NCBI RefSeq assembly: GCF_016612535.1
Contig: NZ_JAENXS010000001.1
Coordinates: forward strand, 434,001-498,000
Length of the DNA: 64,000 nucleotides
Source of the DNA: Bradyrhizobium diazoefficiens
GTDB taxonomy: Bacteria; Pseudomonadota; Alphaproteobacteria; Rhizobiales; Xanthobacteraceae
Reading direction: 5' to 3'
Part shown: positions 8,353 through 17,620 of the stretch, piece after piece
How the letters are laid out: each line of letters opens with the position of its first letter
Position numbering within the stretch: the stretch's first letter is position 1
Position numbers and translations under genes: made by a program
Notes under the pieces: model-generated
Database searches by the model: none
Seen by the model: only the letters and a program-made list of their open reading frames with translations
What the model was told of the DNA's origin: nothing

Positions 8353-11300
8353 ATGAATGTGCTGTCTTCCGTTGATACCAAGAAGGCCGAGGCTGCCGAA
8401 ATCGTGGATGAGCTCTGGTACAAGGACGCCATCATCTACCAGCTCCACGTCAAGGCCTTTGCCGACAGCAACAATGACGGCATCGGCGATTTCGCCGGCC
8501 TGACCGAGAAGCTGCCCTATCTCCAGGACCTCGGCGTCACCGCGCTGTGGCTGCTGCCGTTCTATCCTTCGCCCGGCCGCGACGACGGCTACGACATCGC
8601 CGACTACGGCTCGATCAATCCCGATTTCGGGACGATGAAGGACTTCAAGCGCTTCATCCAGGAGGCGCAGAAGCGCGGCCTGCGCGTCATCACCGAGCTC
8701 GTCGTCAACCACACCTCCGACCAGCACAATTGGTTCAAGCGTGCGCGGCGCAGCCCGGCGGGCTCGAGCGCCCGCGACTGGTATGTCTGGAGCGACACCG
8801 ACCAGAAATACCAGGGCACGCGGATCATCTTCACCGATACCGAGAAATCCAACTGGACTTGGGACCCGGAAGCCGGCGCATTCTACTGGCACCGCTTCTT
8901 CTCGCACCAGCCGGACCTCAATTTCGACAACCCGCGCGTCGTCAGCGCCCTCATCCAGGTGATGAAACGCTGGCTCGACGCCGGCGTCGACGGTTTCCGG
9001 CTCGATGCGATTCCCTATCTCTGCGAACGCGAGGGCACCTCGAACGAGAACCTCCCCGAGACGCATGCGATCATCAAGCGCCTGCGCCAGGAGCTCGATG
9101 CCTACGCCAAGGGAAAGTTGCTGTTGGCCGAGGCCAATCAATGGCCGGAGGACGTGCAGGAATATTTCGGCCGCGGCGACGAGTGCCACATGGCCTACCA
9201 CTTCCCACTGATGCCGCGCATCTATATGGCGATCGCGCAGGAGGATCGTTTTCCGATCACCGACATTTTGCGCCAGACACCGGACATTCCCGCGAGCTGC
9301 CAATGGGCGCTGTTCCTGCGCAACCATGACGAGCTGACGCTGGAGATGGTCACCGACGTGGAACGCGACTATCTCTGGACCACTTACGCCAACGATCCGC
9401 GCGCGCGCATCAATGTCGGCATCCGCAGGCGTCTTGCGCCGCTGATGGACAATGACCGGCGCAAGATCGAGCTGATGAACTCGCTGCTTTTGTCATTCCC
9501 GGGCACGCCGATCATCTATTACGGCGACGAGATCGGCATGGGTGACAACATCTATCTCGGCGACCGCAACGGCGTGCGCACGCCGATGCAATGGAGCCCG
9601 GACCGTAATGGCGGCTTCTCCCGCGCCGATCCCGCCCGGCTCTACGCGCCGCCGATCATGGATCCCGTCTATGGCTACGATTCGGTGAATGTCGAGGCGC
9701 AGTCGCGCAGCCTGTCCTCGCAACTCAGTGCCACCAAACGGCTGATCTCGGTACGCAAGTCGACGCTCGCCTTCGGCCGCGGCACCATGACCTTCATCCG
9801 CCCGGCCAACCGGGCCGTGCTCGCTTACGTCCGGCAATATCACGACGAGGTCATCCTCTGCGTCGCCAACCTCTCGCGCGCGGCGCAGGCGACCGAGCTG
9901 GACCTGTCGCCGTGGAAGGACCGCATCCCGCAGGAGATGCTCGGCCGCACGCGCTTCCCGGCGATCGGCGAGCTGCCCTACATGATCACGCTCGGGCCCT
10001 ACGGCTTCTATTGGTTCCAGCTCACCGAGCGCGACAAGTCCGAGCCGGTGACGCTGCGCGCGGTGCCGGAATTCGAGACGCTGGTGGTCCCGGTCAATTC
10101 GACCTGGGTCTCACTCGCCCGCGAGCGCGGCGTGTTCGAGCATGACGTGCTGCCGGGATTCCTGTCGCGCACGCGGTGGTATCCCGAGAACAATCCAAAG
10201 CACATCAAGCCCACGCTGACCTCAGCTGTGCCGTTCAGCGATATCGGCGACAACCGGCCCTGGATTGCGTTCTTCGAGACGACGCAGGACGACGTCACGA
10301 CGCGCTACGTGCTGCCGATGCAGATCGAATGGGTACGCTTCGACCGCGAGCGCTTCAACCCGAAGGCACTTGCTGCCGTGCGCCAGGGCGCGCGCGAAGG
10401 CACGCTGCTCGACGTCGCCACGGATCAGATCTTCATCGGGTTGTTCCTGCGCGGCCTGTCGCAAAACCTCGTTGTGGAGGAAAACAATCTCCGACTGGAG
10501 TTCAAGGCCACCAGCCGATTCGCCGATTACACCATCAAGGAGCCCGGACGCATCCGTGCGATCGAACAGTCGAACAGCACGGCGCTGGTCGATAACCAGT
10601 ACGTCGCCAAGATCCATCGCCAGCTCGAAAGCGGCATCAATCCCGAGATCGAGATCGGCCGTTACCTGACCGAGGTCGCCGGCTTTGCCAACGCGCCGGC
10701 GCTGCTTGGCAGCGTCGAGCTTGTCGAGGGCAACAGCCACGGCGCGGTCGGCGTTTTGCACGCCTATGTCGAAAATCAGGGCGACGGTTGGGCCGTGACC
10801 ATCGGCTATCTCGACCGCTACATCGATGAGCAGCGGCTAGGGCCGGTGGGCGAGATGCCGCGGGTCACCCAGGAGCAGGCGCCCTATCTGCACTTCATGG
10901 CGCAGACCGGCCGGCGGCTCGCCGAGCTGCATGTGGCGCTCGCCGCAGCAAAGTCCGCCGAACTTGCCCCTGCAACGATTGGTCCTGCGGACGTCAAGCG
11001 CTGGGCGTCCGACCTCAAGGGACGGGCCGAGCGGGTCTTCGACCGGCTCACCGACAGCCGGGACGGCCTGCGCGAGGGCGACCGTCCCCTGATCGACCAG
11101 TTGGTCGCGGTACGTGCGACCCTTCCGGACCATATCAACGCGCTCTTGCCATCAGACATGAGCGGGTTGAACATCCGTCATCATGGCGACTTCCGCCTAG
11201 GGCAAATTCTGATCGTGAAGGACGACATCTTCATCATCGATTTCGACGGCGATCCGCATCTCGCGCTGGCCGACAAGCGGCGCAAGCTACCTGCCGCGCG

Positions 11301-11646
11301 CGACGTCGCTGGGCTGATCCGATCGATTGATCTTTCGGTTAACGCCGCACTTCACCGGGCGCTCTCAGGGGGCAGCGACGAACAGGGCCGGCTCACGGCC
11401 GCGCTCGACGAATGGCGCGAACGCGCCACCGCGACCTTCCTGTCCGCCTATCGCGAGGCCATGACCGACCGGCGGCTCTGGCCGGAGGAGAGGAATTCCG
11501 CGGAGAGCATGTTAAGGTTTTTCCTGCTTGATCAAGCGTTCGACGAAGTAGAGTACGAGCTGTCTCACCGGCCGGAGGGGCTTAATGCACCGCTGACCGG
11601 TCTGCTTCGCATTCTGTCCAGTGCCGAGAGCGGAGCCCATGCCTAA
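8353..11646 (+). CDS. treS: Trehalose synthase fused to maltokinase
   Basis: A 1097-residue two-domain fusion. Residues 1 to about 560 are TreS (GH13_16), which interconverts maltose and trehalose: [13 protein letters not shown] (nucleophile D218), [12 protein letters not shown] (acid/base E260), [13 protein letters not shown]. From about residue 620 to the end is a maltokinase (Mak/Pep2) with HHGDFRLGQ (catalytic Asp D946), [16 protein letters not shown] and [11 protein letters not shown]; it phosphorylates maltose with ATP to maltose 1-phosphate. The fusion channels trehalose through maltose to the GlgE substrate. The start is ATG 8353, ten bases after the glgE stop, with GGA just upstream; the frame is open further back but only inside glgE. 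It overlaps glgB by 8 bases. Confidence 0.94.
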   Translation: MNVLSSVDTKKAEAAEIVDELWYKDAIIYQLHVKAFADSNNDGIGDFAGLTEKLPYLQDLGVTALWLLPFYPSPGRDDGYDIADYGSINPDFGTMKDFKRFIQEAQKRGLRVITELVVNHTSDQHNWFKRARRSPAGSSARDWYVWSDTDQKYQGTRIIFTDTEKSNWTWDPEAGAFYWHRFFSHQPDLNFDNPRVVSALIQVMKRWLDAGVDGFRLDAIPYLCEREGTSNENLPETHAIIKRLRQELDAYAKGKLLLAEANQWPEDVQEYFGRGDECHMAYHFPLMPRIYMAIAQEDRFPITDILRQTPDIPASCQWALFLRNHDELTLEMVTDVERDYLWTTYANDPRARINVGIRRRLAPLMDNDRRKIELMNSLLLSFPGTPIIYYGDEIGMGDNIYLGDRNGVRTPMQWSPDRNGGFSRADPARLYAPPIMDPVYGYDSVNVEAQSRSLSSQLSATKRLISVRKSTLAFGRGTMTFIRPANRAVLAYVRQYHDEVILCVANLSRAAQATELDLSPWKDRIPQEMLGRTRFPAIGELPYMITLGPYGFYWFQLTERDKSEPVTLRAVPEFETLVVPVNSTWVSLARERGVFEHDVLPGFLSRTRWYPENNPKHIKPTLTSAVPFSDIGDNRPWIAFFETTQDDVTTRYVLPMQIEWVRFDRERFNPKALAAVRQGAREGTLLDVATDQIFIGLFLRGLSQNLVVEENNLRLEFKATSRFADYTIKEPGRIRAIEQSNSTALVDNQYVAKIHRQLESGINPEIEIGRYLTEVAGFANAPALLGSVELVEGNSHGAVGVLHAYVENQGDGWAVTIGYLDRYIDEQRLGPVGEMPRVTQEQAPYLHFMAQTGRRLAELHVALAAAKSAELAPATIGPADVKRWASDLKGRAERVFDRLTDSRDGLREGDRPLIDQLVAVRATLPDHINALLPSDMSGLNIRHHGDFRLGQILIVKDDIFIIDFDGDPHLALADKRRKLPAARDVAGLIRSIDLSVNAALHRALSGGSDEQGRLTAALDEWRERATATFLSAYREAMTDRRLWPEERNSAESMLRFFLLDQAFDEVEYELSHRPEGLNAPLTGLLRILSSAESGAHA

Positions 11647-13786
11647 ACTGCCTGCCGAGGCCTATGCGATCATCGAGGGCCGTCACTCCGACCCCTTCCA
11701 CTATCTCGGGCTGCATCCCGAGGGCGGCAAAAGCGTGGTGCGCGCCTTCCTGCCCGAGGCCACCAATGTCGAGGCGGTCGGCGAGCATGGTGAGGTGGCG
11801 AAGCTCGATCGCGTCCACGATTCCGGCCTGTTCATCGGCGCCCTGCCGAACGGCTCTAAGCACTATCAGCTCCGCGCAAAATTCGGCGACAACGTCGTCG
11901 AGTTCGAGGACGCCTACCGCTTCCCGCCGATCCTGACCGATTTCGATCTCTATCTGCTCGGTGAAGGTACCCATCAGCGCATCTACGACAAGCTCGGCGC
12001 GCATCCGATGCGGCTCGAAGGCATCGACGGCATCGGCTTCGTCGTGCTGGCGCCGAATGCGCGACGCGTGTCCGTGGTCGGTGATTTCAATTTCTGGGAC
12101 GGGCGGCGTCACCCGATGCGGGTGCGCGGCGCCGGCTATTGGGAATTATTCATCCCGAACGCCAAGGTCGGCGACCACTACAAATTTGAGATCATCGGGC
12201 CACACGGCCATCTGCTGCCGCTGAAATCCGACCCGCTGGCCTTTGCCAGCGAGGTTCGGCCGAAGACGGCCTCCATCGTCTTCGACGAGGCGCACCTGCC
12301 GCGGCCGCGCCAGGCGCCCGACGGCATCAACGCGCTGTCGGCGCCGATGTCGATCTACGAGGTTCATCTCGGCTCGTGGCGGCGCAAGGGCGACAATGAG
12401 TGGCTGACCTATCGCGAGCTCGCCGAGATGCTGCCGGCCTATGCGCGCGACATGGGCTTCACGCACCTCGAATTCCTGCCCGTGAGCGAGCATCCCTTCG
12501 ACGGCTCGTGGGGCTATCAGCCGACCGGCCTTTATGCGCCGACCAGCCGCTTCGGCTCGCCCGAGGATTTTGCCGCGCTGGTCGATGCCTGCCACCGCGA
12601 AGGCATCAGTGTGCTGCTCGACTGGGTGCCCGGTCATTTCCCCGACGATCCGCACGGGCTCGGCAGCTTTGACGGCACCTCGCTCTACGAGCACGCCAAT
12701 CCGCTCCAGGGCCGCCACCTCGATTGGGGCACGCTGATCTACAATTACGGTCGCACCGAAGTGACCAACTTCCTGGTGTCGAACGCGCTGTTCTGGCTCG
12801 AGCGCTACGCCATCGACGGCCTGCGTGTCGACGCGGTCGCCTCCATGCTCTATCTCGACTACAGCCGGCCGCCCGGCGCCTGGATTCCGAACCAGTATGG
12901 CGGGCGTGAGAACATCGAGGCCATAAACTTTCTGCGCCGCTTCAACACCGAACTGTTTGCGCGCTTCCCGCAGGCGACCACGGCCGCCGAGGAATCCACC
13001 GCATGGCCGCAGGTTTCGCGCCCGGTCGAATTCGGCGGACTCGGGTTCGGCTACAAGTGGAATATGGGCTGGATGCACGACACGCTGAACTACATCAGCA
13101 AGGATCCGATCCACCGCAAGCATCATCACGGCGACATCCTGTTCGGCCTGCACTACGCATTCTCCGAGAATTTCATCCTACCGCTGTCGCATGACGAGGT
13201 CGTGCATGGCAAACGCTCGATTCTCGGCCGCATGCCCGGCGACGAGTGGCAACGGTTTGCGAACTTGCGCGCCTATTACAGCTTCATGTTCGGTCATCCC
13301 GGCAAGAAGCTGCTGTTCATGGGCGCGGAGATTGCCCAGAGCCGCGAATGGAACCACGACCAATCGCTCGACTGGCACCTGCTGGAGTACAAGTATCACT
13401 CCGGCATCCAGTCTCTGATCCGCGATCTCAACCGGCTCTACCGCGCCGTCCCCGCGCTGCATCAGATGGATTGCGACCAGGCCGGCTTCGAATGGCTGAT
13501 CACGGATGACGCCAACCGGAACGTCTTTGCCTGGCTGCGCAAGGGGATCGACGAGCACGCGCGGTGCCTGGTGATCGTCAACTTCTCGCCCAACGTCTAC
13601 CGCAACTACCGCGTTCGCGTGCCCTTTGCCGGCAAGTGGAAAGAGGTCTTCAATTCGGACTCCGCCCATTATGGCGGCACCAATGTCGGGAACATCGGCG
13701 AGGTCCAGGCCGTTGACGGCAAGACGCCTGAGCTGCGCCTCACCATTCCGCCGCTCGCCGCGATCTTCCTCGTTCCGGAAAGCTGA
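11639..13786 (+). CDS. glgB: 1,4-alpha-glucan branching enzyme
   Basis: A 715-residue GH13_9 branching enzyme: N-terminal CBM48-type beta-domains ([38 protein letters not shown] in pieces), then [17 protein letters not shown] (nucleophile D398), [11 protein letters not shown] (acid/base E451) and [12 protein letters not shown]. It cuts alpha-1,4 chains and re-attaches them by alpha-1,6 bonds. With TreS-Mak and a GlgE activity it forms the maltose-1-phosphate route to branched glucan. ATG 11639 overlaps the treS stop by 8 bases; an in-frame GTG at 11621 is less likely. glgX follows 3 bases after the stop. No glgA, glgC or glgP lies in this block. Confidence 0.95.
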   Translation: MPKLPAEAYAIIEGRHSDPFHYLGLHPEGGKSVVRAFLPEATNVEAVGEHGEVAKLDRVHDSGLFIGALPNGSKHYQLRAKFGDNVVEFEDAYRFPPILTDFDLYLLGEGTHQRIYDKLGAHPMRLEGIDGIGFVVLAPNARRVSVVGDFNFWDGRRHPMRVRGAGYWELFIPNAKVGDHYKFEIIGPHGHLLPLKSDPLAFASEVRPKTASIVFDEAHLPRPRQAPDGINALSAPMSIYEVHLGSWRRKGDNEWLTYRELAEMLPAYARDMGFTHLEFLPVSEHPFDGSWGYQPTGLYAPTSRFGSPEDFAALVDACHREGISVLLDWVPGHFPDDPHGLGSFDGTSLYEHANPLQGRHLDWGTLIYNYGRTEVTNFLVSNALFWLERYAIDGLRVDAVASMLYLDYSRPPGAWIPNQYGGRENIEAINFLRRFNTELFARFPQATTAAEESTAWPQVSRPVEFGGLGFGYKWNMGWMHDTLNYISKDPIHRKHHHGDILFGLHYAFSENFILPLSHDEVVHGKRSILGRMPGDEWQRFANLRAYYSFMFGHPGKKLLFMGAEIAQSREWNHDQSLDWHLLEYKYHSGIQSLIRDLNRLYRAVPALHQMDCDQAGFEWLITDDANRNVFAWLRKGIDEHARCLVIVNFSPNVYRNYRVRVPFAGKWKEVFNSDSAHYGGTNVGNIGEVQAVDGKTPELRLTIPPLAAIFLVPES

Positions 13787-13789
13787 CAC

Positions 13790-15868
13790 ATGCGCCTGAC
13801 TGCTGGATCGCCCGCACGCCTCGGTGCAAGCTGGGACGGACGCGGCACCAACTTCGCGCTGTTTTCCGCCAACGCCGAGAAGATCGAGCTGTGCCTGTTC
13901 GACAGCCAGGGCCGGCGCGAACTCGAACGCATCGAATTGCCGGAGCGCGCCGAAGATGTCTGGCACGGTTATCTCAACGACGTTTCGCCGGGCCAGCTCT
14001 ATGGTTATCGCGTGCACGGCCCTTACGAGCCCGAGCACGGCCACCGCTTCAACGCCAACAAATTGCTGCTCGACCCCTACGCCAAGCGGCTCACCGGTCG
14101 GCTGGTGTGGAGTGACGCCCATTTCGCCTACCGCACCGGCAGCGCGCGCGAGGATCTGTCCTTCGACCGGCGCGATAACGCGCGCGGCATGCCCAAGGCG
14201 GTCGTGGTCGACGAGACCTTCAACTGGGGCCGCCGCGAGATCCGGCCCAACATCCCCTGGGAAGACACCATCATCTACGAAGCCCACATCAAGGGCCTGA
14301 CGCAGAAGCGCGACGACGTGCCGCCGAATCTGCGCGGCACCTATGGCGGCCTGTCGTCGCCGGCAATGATCGAGCATCTGAAGAGGCTCGGCGTCACCAC
14401 GGTCGAGCTTCTGCCGATCCATAGCTTCGTCGACGACCGCGTGCTGGTCGAGAAGAAGCTCGCGAACTATTGGGGCTACAACACCCTGTCCTTCTTCGCG
14501 CCGGAGCAGCGCTACGCCCAGGACAACGCGCTCGATTCCTTCCGTACCACGGTCGCGCGGCTGCACGATGCCGGCATCGAAGTGATGCTCGACGTCGTCT
14601 ACAACCATACCGCCGAAGGCAATCACCTCGGCCCGACGCTGTGCTACCGCGGCATCGACAACGCATCCTATTACTGGCTGAACCGCGAGAACCCGCGCTA
14701 CTATGACGACTTCACCGGCTGCGGCTCGTCGGTGAACCTGACCCATCCACGCATGCTGCAAATGGTGATGGATTCGCTGCGCTACTGGGTCGAAGTCTGC
14801 CATGTCGACGGCTTCCGTTTCGATCTCGCCACCACGCTCGCGCGCGGTCCGAACGGTTTTGATCGCGGCAGCTCGTTCCTAACTGCCGTGCGGCAGGATC
14901 CCGTGCTGCAGTCCGTCAAGCTCGTCGCCGAGCCCTGGGATCTCGGCCTCGGCGGCTATCAGGTCGGCGCTTTCCCCTCGCAATGGTCGGAGTGGAACGA
15001 TCGCTATCGCAGCGCCATGCGCCGCTACTGGAGCGGCGAAGGCAGCCTGATCGGCGACATCTCCAGCCGCATGACGGCCTCCTCCGACCTGTTCAACCAC
15101 GACGGACGGCGGCCGCGCGCCAGCATCAATCACATCACAGTGCATGACGGTTTTACGCTCGCCGATCTCTTCAGCTACAACGAGAAGCACAACGAGGCCA
15201 ATGGCGAGGACAATCGCGACGGTTCCAACGACAACCACAGCAACAATTGCGGTGTCGAGGGCCCGACCGACGATCCGAATATCCTCAGCCTGCGCCGGCA
15301 GCTTCGCAAGAATGTGCTGGCCTGCCTAATGCTGGCCCAAGGCATTCCCCTAATGCTTGCCGGCGACGAGGTCGGCAACTCGCAGTCCGGCAACAACAAC
15401 GCCTATTGCCAGGACAACGAGGTCGGCTGGATCGGCTGGGACAATCTCGGCAAGGACGGCGACGACATGGTGGATTTCGTCTCCCATCTTGCCGACGTCC
15501 GCCGTCGCTTCTCGCAGCTTCGCAGCCATCGCTGGCTCGACGGCCGGCCCAAGGACGGCATCTCCTACGGCGCACTGTGGCTGACGCCTGCCGGCGACGA
15601 GATGACGGAGAGCGACTGGACATTTCCGGACGGCCGGTTCCTCTCTTATGTGATGGGGCCGATGGAACCGGGCAGCGCGGCGATCTTTATCGTACTGAAC
15701 GCCGCCCCCGAAGAGATCGCATTCAAATTGCCAAAAATGCCTGAATACAAGAGCTGGCAGCAGATCCTGAACACCACGGATGCCAAGCTGAACAGCGTTG
15801 ATTTCCAGCCCGGAAGCGACAGCAAGGCGCCGCCGCGCTCCGTGCTCGCCTTCGCGGGGGCGCTATGA
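13790..15868 (+). CDS. glgX: Glycogen debranching enzyme
   Basis: A 692-residue GH13_11 isoamylase-type enzyme. N-terminal CBM48 domain (GRGTNFALFSANAEKIELCLFD), then VVYNHTAEGNHLGPTLCYRGIDN, VDGFRFDLATTLARG (nucleophile), LVAEPWDLGLGGYQVGAFP (acid/base Glu) and TVHDGFTLADLFSYNEKHN. It removes short alpha-1,6-linked branches from glycogen trimmed by phosphorylase. In this operon it would release linear maltodextrins for TreY/TreZ and MalQ. The start lies 3 bases after glgB; the stop overlaps the treZ start by ATGA. Confidence 0.94.
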   Translation: MRLTAGSPARLGASWDGRGTNFALFSANAEKIELCLFDSQGRRELERIELPERAEDVWHGYLNDVSPGQLYGYRVHGPYEPEHGHRFNANKLLLDPYAKRLTGRLVWSDAHFAYRTGSAREDLSFDRRDNARGMPKAVVVDETFNWGRREIRPNIPWEDTIIYEAHIKGLTQKRDDVPPNLRGTYGGLSSPAMIEHLKRLGVTTVELLPIHSFVDDRVLVEKKLANYWGYNTLSFFAPEQRYAQDNALDSFRTTVARLHDAGIEVMLDVVYNHTAEGNHLGPTLCYRGIDNASYYWLNRENPRYYDDFTGCGSSVNLTHPRMLQMVMDSLRYWVEVCHVDGFRFDLATTLARGPNGFDRGSSFLTAVRQDPVLQSVKLVAEPWDLGLGGYQVGAFPSQWSEWNDRYRSAMRRYWSGEGSLIGDISSRMTASSDLFNHDGRRPRASINHITVHDGFTLADLFSYNEKHNEANGEDNRDGSNDNHSNNCGVEGPTDDPNILSLRRQLRKNVLACLMLAQGIPLMLAGDEVGNSQSGNNNAYCQDNEVGWIGWDNLGKDGDDMVDFVSHLADVRRRFSQLRSHRWLDGRPKDGISYGALWLTPAGDEMTESDWTFPDGRFLSYVMGPMEPGSAAIFIVLNAAPEEIAFKLPKMPEYKSWQQILNTTDAKLNSVDFQPGSDSKAPPRSVLAFAGAL

Positions 15869-17619
15869 GGCCATCCTTCGGCGCAAGGCCGACGAAGGAC
15901 GGCGTATCGTTCCGCCTGTGGGCGCCGGCTGCACGGCGCGTCGATCTCTTGCTCGACAGGCGACACGCGATGCAGCGTCGGCAAGATGGCTGGTACGTTA
16001 CCGAGATTGCCGGCCTACCCATCGGCAGTCCTTACCAGTTCAGGATCGACGACGAGATCGACGTGCCGGATCCGGCATCCGCGTTCCAACCCGAGGATGT
16101 GTTCGGCCCGAGCGAGGTGGTCGATCACGATTCCTTCGCGTGGCGTGCGAAAGATTGGCGCGGACGCCCCTGGGAGGAGACAGTGCTGACCGAGACCCAT
16201 GTCGGCACCTTCACGGGTGAAGGCACGTATCGCGCCATGATCGACAAGCTCGACCATCTCGTCGCGACCGGTATCACCGCGCTGGAATTGATGCCGCTGG
16301 CCGATTTCGCCGGACGCCGCGGCTGGGGTTATGACGGCGTGCTGTGGTATGCGCCCGACAGCGCCTATGGTCGCCCTGAAGAGCTGAAGACGTTGATCGA
16401 CGAAGCGCATCAGCGCGAGCTGATGGTGTTTCTGGACGTCGTCTACAATCACTTCGGCCCCGAGGGAAATTATCTCGGCCGCTACGCACCGACCTTCTTC
16501 ACCGACGCGCACACGCCTTGGGGCAGCACGATCGACTATCGCGTGCCGCAGGTTCGCGCCTTCGCGGTCGAGAACGCGCTGTCCTGGCTCACCGACTATC
16601 GTTTCGACGGGCTGAGGCTTGATGCCGCCAACCACATCATGGCGATTCCCGGCGAGCAGTCGATGCTGCACGACCTCAGCGTCACCACCGGCGAGCTTGC
16701 CAAGGCCACCGGGCGGCACATTCATCTGGTGCTGGAGAACGGCGACAACCGCGCGAGCCTGCTCGACGCCGCGCAGGAGCCGCCAAACGGCAAATACCGC
16801 GCGCAGTGGAACGACGACTATCACCACGCCTGGCATGTGATGCTGACCGGCGAGCTCGCCGGTTACTATGCCGACTATCAGACGCCGCGCATGGATCTGG
16901 CGCGCGCGCTCGCCTCGGGCTTCGTCTATCAAGGTGAGATCTCGGAATTTTGGGGCAAGAAGCCGCGCGGTGAGGCAAGCGGCGAGCTGCCGCCGGCGAC
17001 CTTCGTTAACTTCCTTCAAAATCACGACCAGATCGGCAACCGGCCGCTGGGTGACCGGCTCGAGAGCCTGGCACCGCCCAAACAGATCGAGGTCGCGCTG
17101 GCGGTGACGCTACTTGCGCCGATGGTGCCGATGCTGTTTCAGGGGGAGGAATGGGGCTCGACGGTGCCCTTCCCGTTCTTCTGCGACTTCCGGGGCGGGC
17201 TGGCCGATGCTGTGCGCAAGGGGCGCAAGCAGGAATATGCCTGGGCCTACGAGAAATACGGCGACGAGGTGCCCGACCCGCTGGATCCGGCAACGTTGCA
17301 ATCGGCCGTGCTCGACTGGAGCGGCCACACGCCGGAGCAGGAGGCGCGGCTGGCGCTGGTGCGGGAGCTGCTTTCACTTCGCCGCAAGGAGATCGCACCG
17401 CGACTGAAGGGCGCGAGCTTCGGCGACGCCGAGGCCACTGACAACGGCCTGCTGACCGCGCATTGGCGCTTGGGCGATGGCACGACGCTACGTCTGGCAG
17501 CCAATCTGTCGGGCAGCGAAATCACGCCGTCCAGGAGCCATGCGGGCACGCCGATCTGGGGCGGCGCAAGCGGCGACCGGCTTCCGCCCTGGTCGGTGGT
17601 CTGGCATCTCGGAGGTTGA
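15865..17619 (+). CDS. treZ: Malto-oligosyltrehalose trehalohydrolase
   Basis: A 584-residue GH13_10 enzyme with SFRLWAPAARRVDLLLD (CBM48), FAGRRGWGYDGVLWYAPDSAYG, DVVYNHFGPEGNYLG, FDGLRLDAANHI (nucleophile Asp), HLVLENGDNRASLL (acid/base Glu) and NFLQNHDQIGNR. It cleaves the alpha-1,4 bond next to the terminal trehalosyl unit made by TreY, releasing trehalose. It overlaps glgX by ATGA and ends one base before the treY start, so TreZ and TreY are made from one transcript. Confidence 0.94.
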   Translation: MRPSFGARPTKDGVSFRLWAPAARRVDLLLDRRHAMQRRQDGWYVTEIAGLPIGSPYQFRIDDEIDVPDPASAFQPEDVFGPSEVVDHDSFAWRAKDWRGRPWEETVLTETHVGTFTGEGTYRAMIDKLDHLVATGITALELMPLADFAGRRGWGYDGVLWYAPDSAYGRPEELKTLIDEAHQRELMVFLDVVYNHFGPEGNYLGRYAPTFFTDAHTPWGSTIDYRVPQVRAFAVENALSWLTDYRFDGLRLDAANHIMAIPGEQSMLHDLSVTTGELAKATGRHIHLVLENGDNRASLLDAAQEPPNGKYRAQWNDDYHHAWHVMLTGELAGYYADYQTPRMDLARALASGFVYQGEISEFWGKKPRGEASGELPPATFVNFLQNHDQIGNRPLGDRLESLAPPKQIEVALAVTLLAPMVPMLFQGEEWGSTVPFPFFCDFRGGLADAVRKGRKQEYAWAYEKYGDEVPDPLDPATLQSAVLDWSGHTPEQEARLALVRELLSLRRKEIAPRLKGASFGDAEATDNGLLTAHWRLGDGTTLRLAANLSGSEITPSRSHAGTPIWGGASGDRLPPWSVVWHLGG

Positions 17620-17620
17620 T

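Noticed and set aside
13178..14803. 541-aa open frame antisense to glgB and glgX
   Set aside because: It spans two real genes on the other strand and has no motif or ribosome site.
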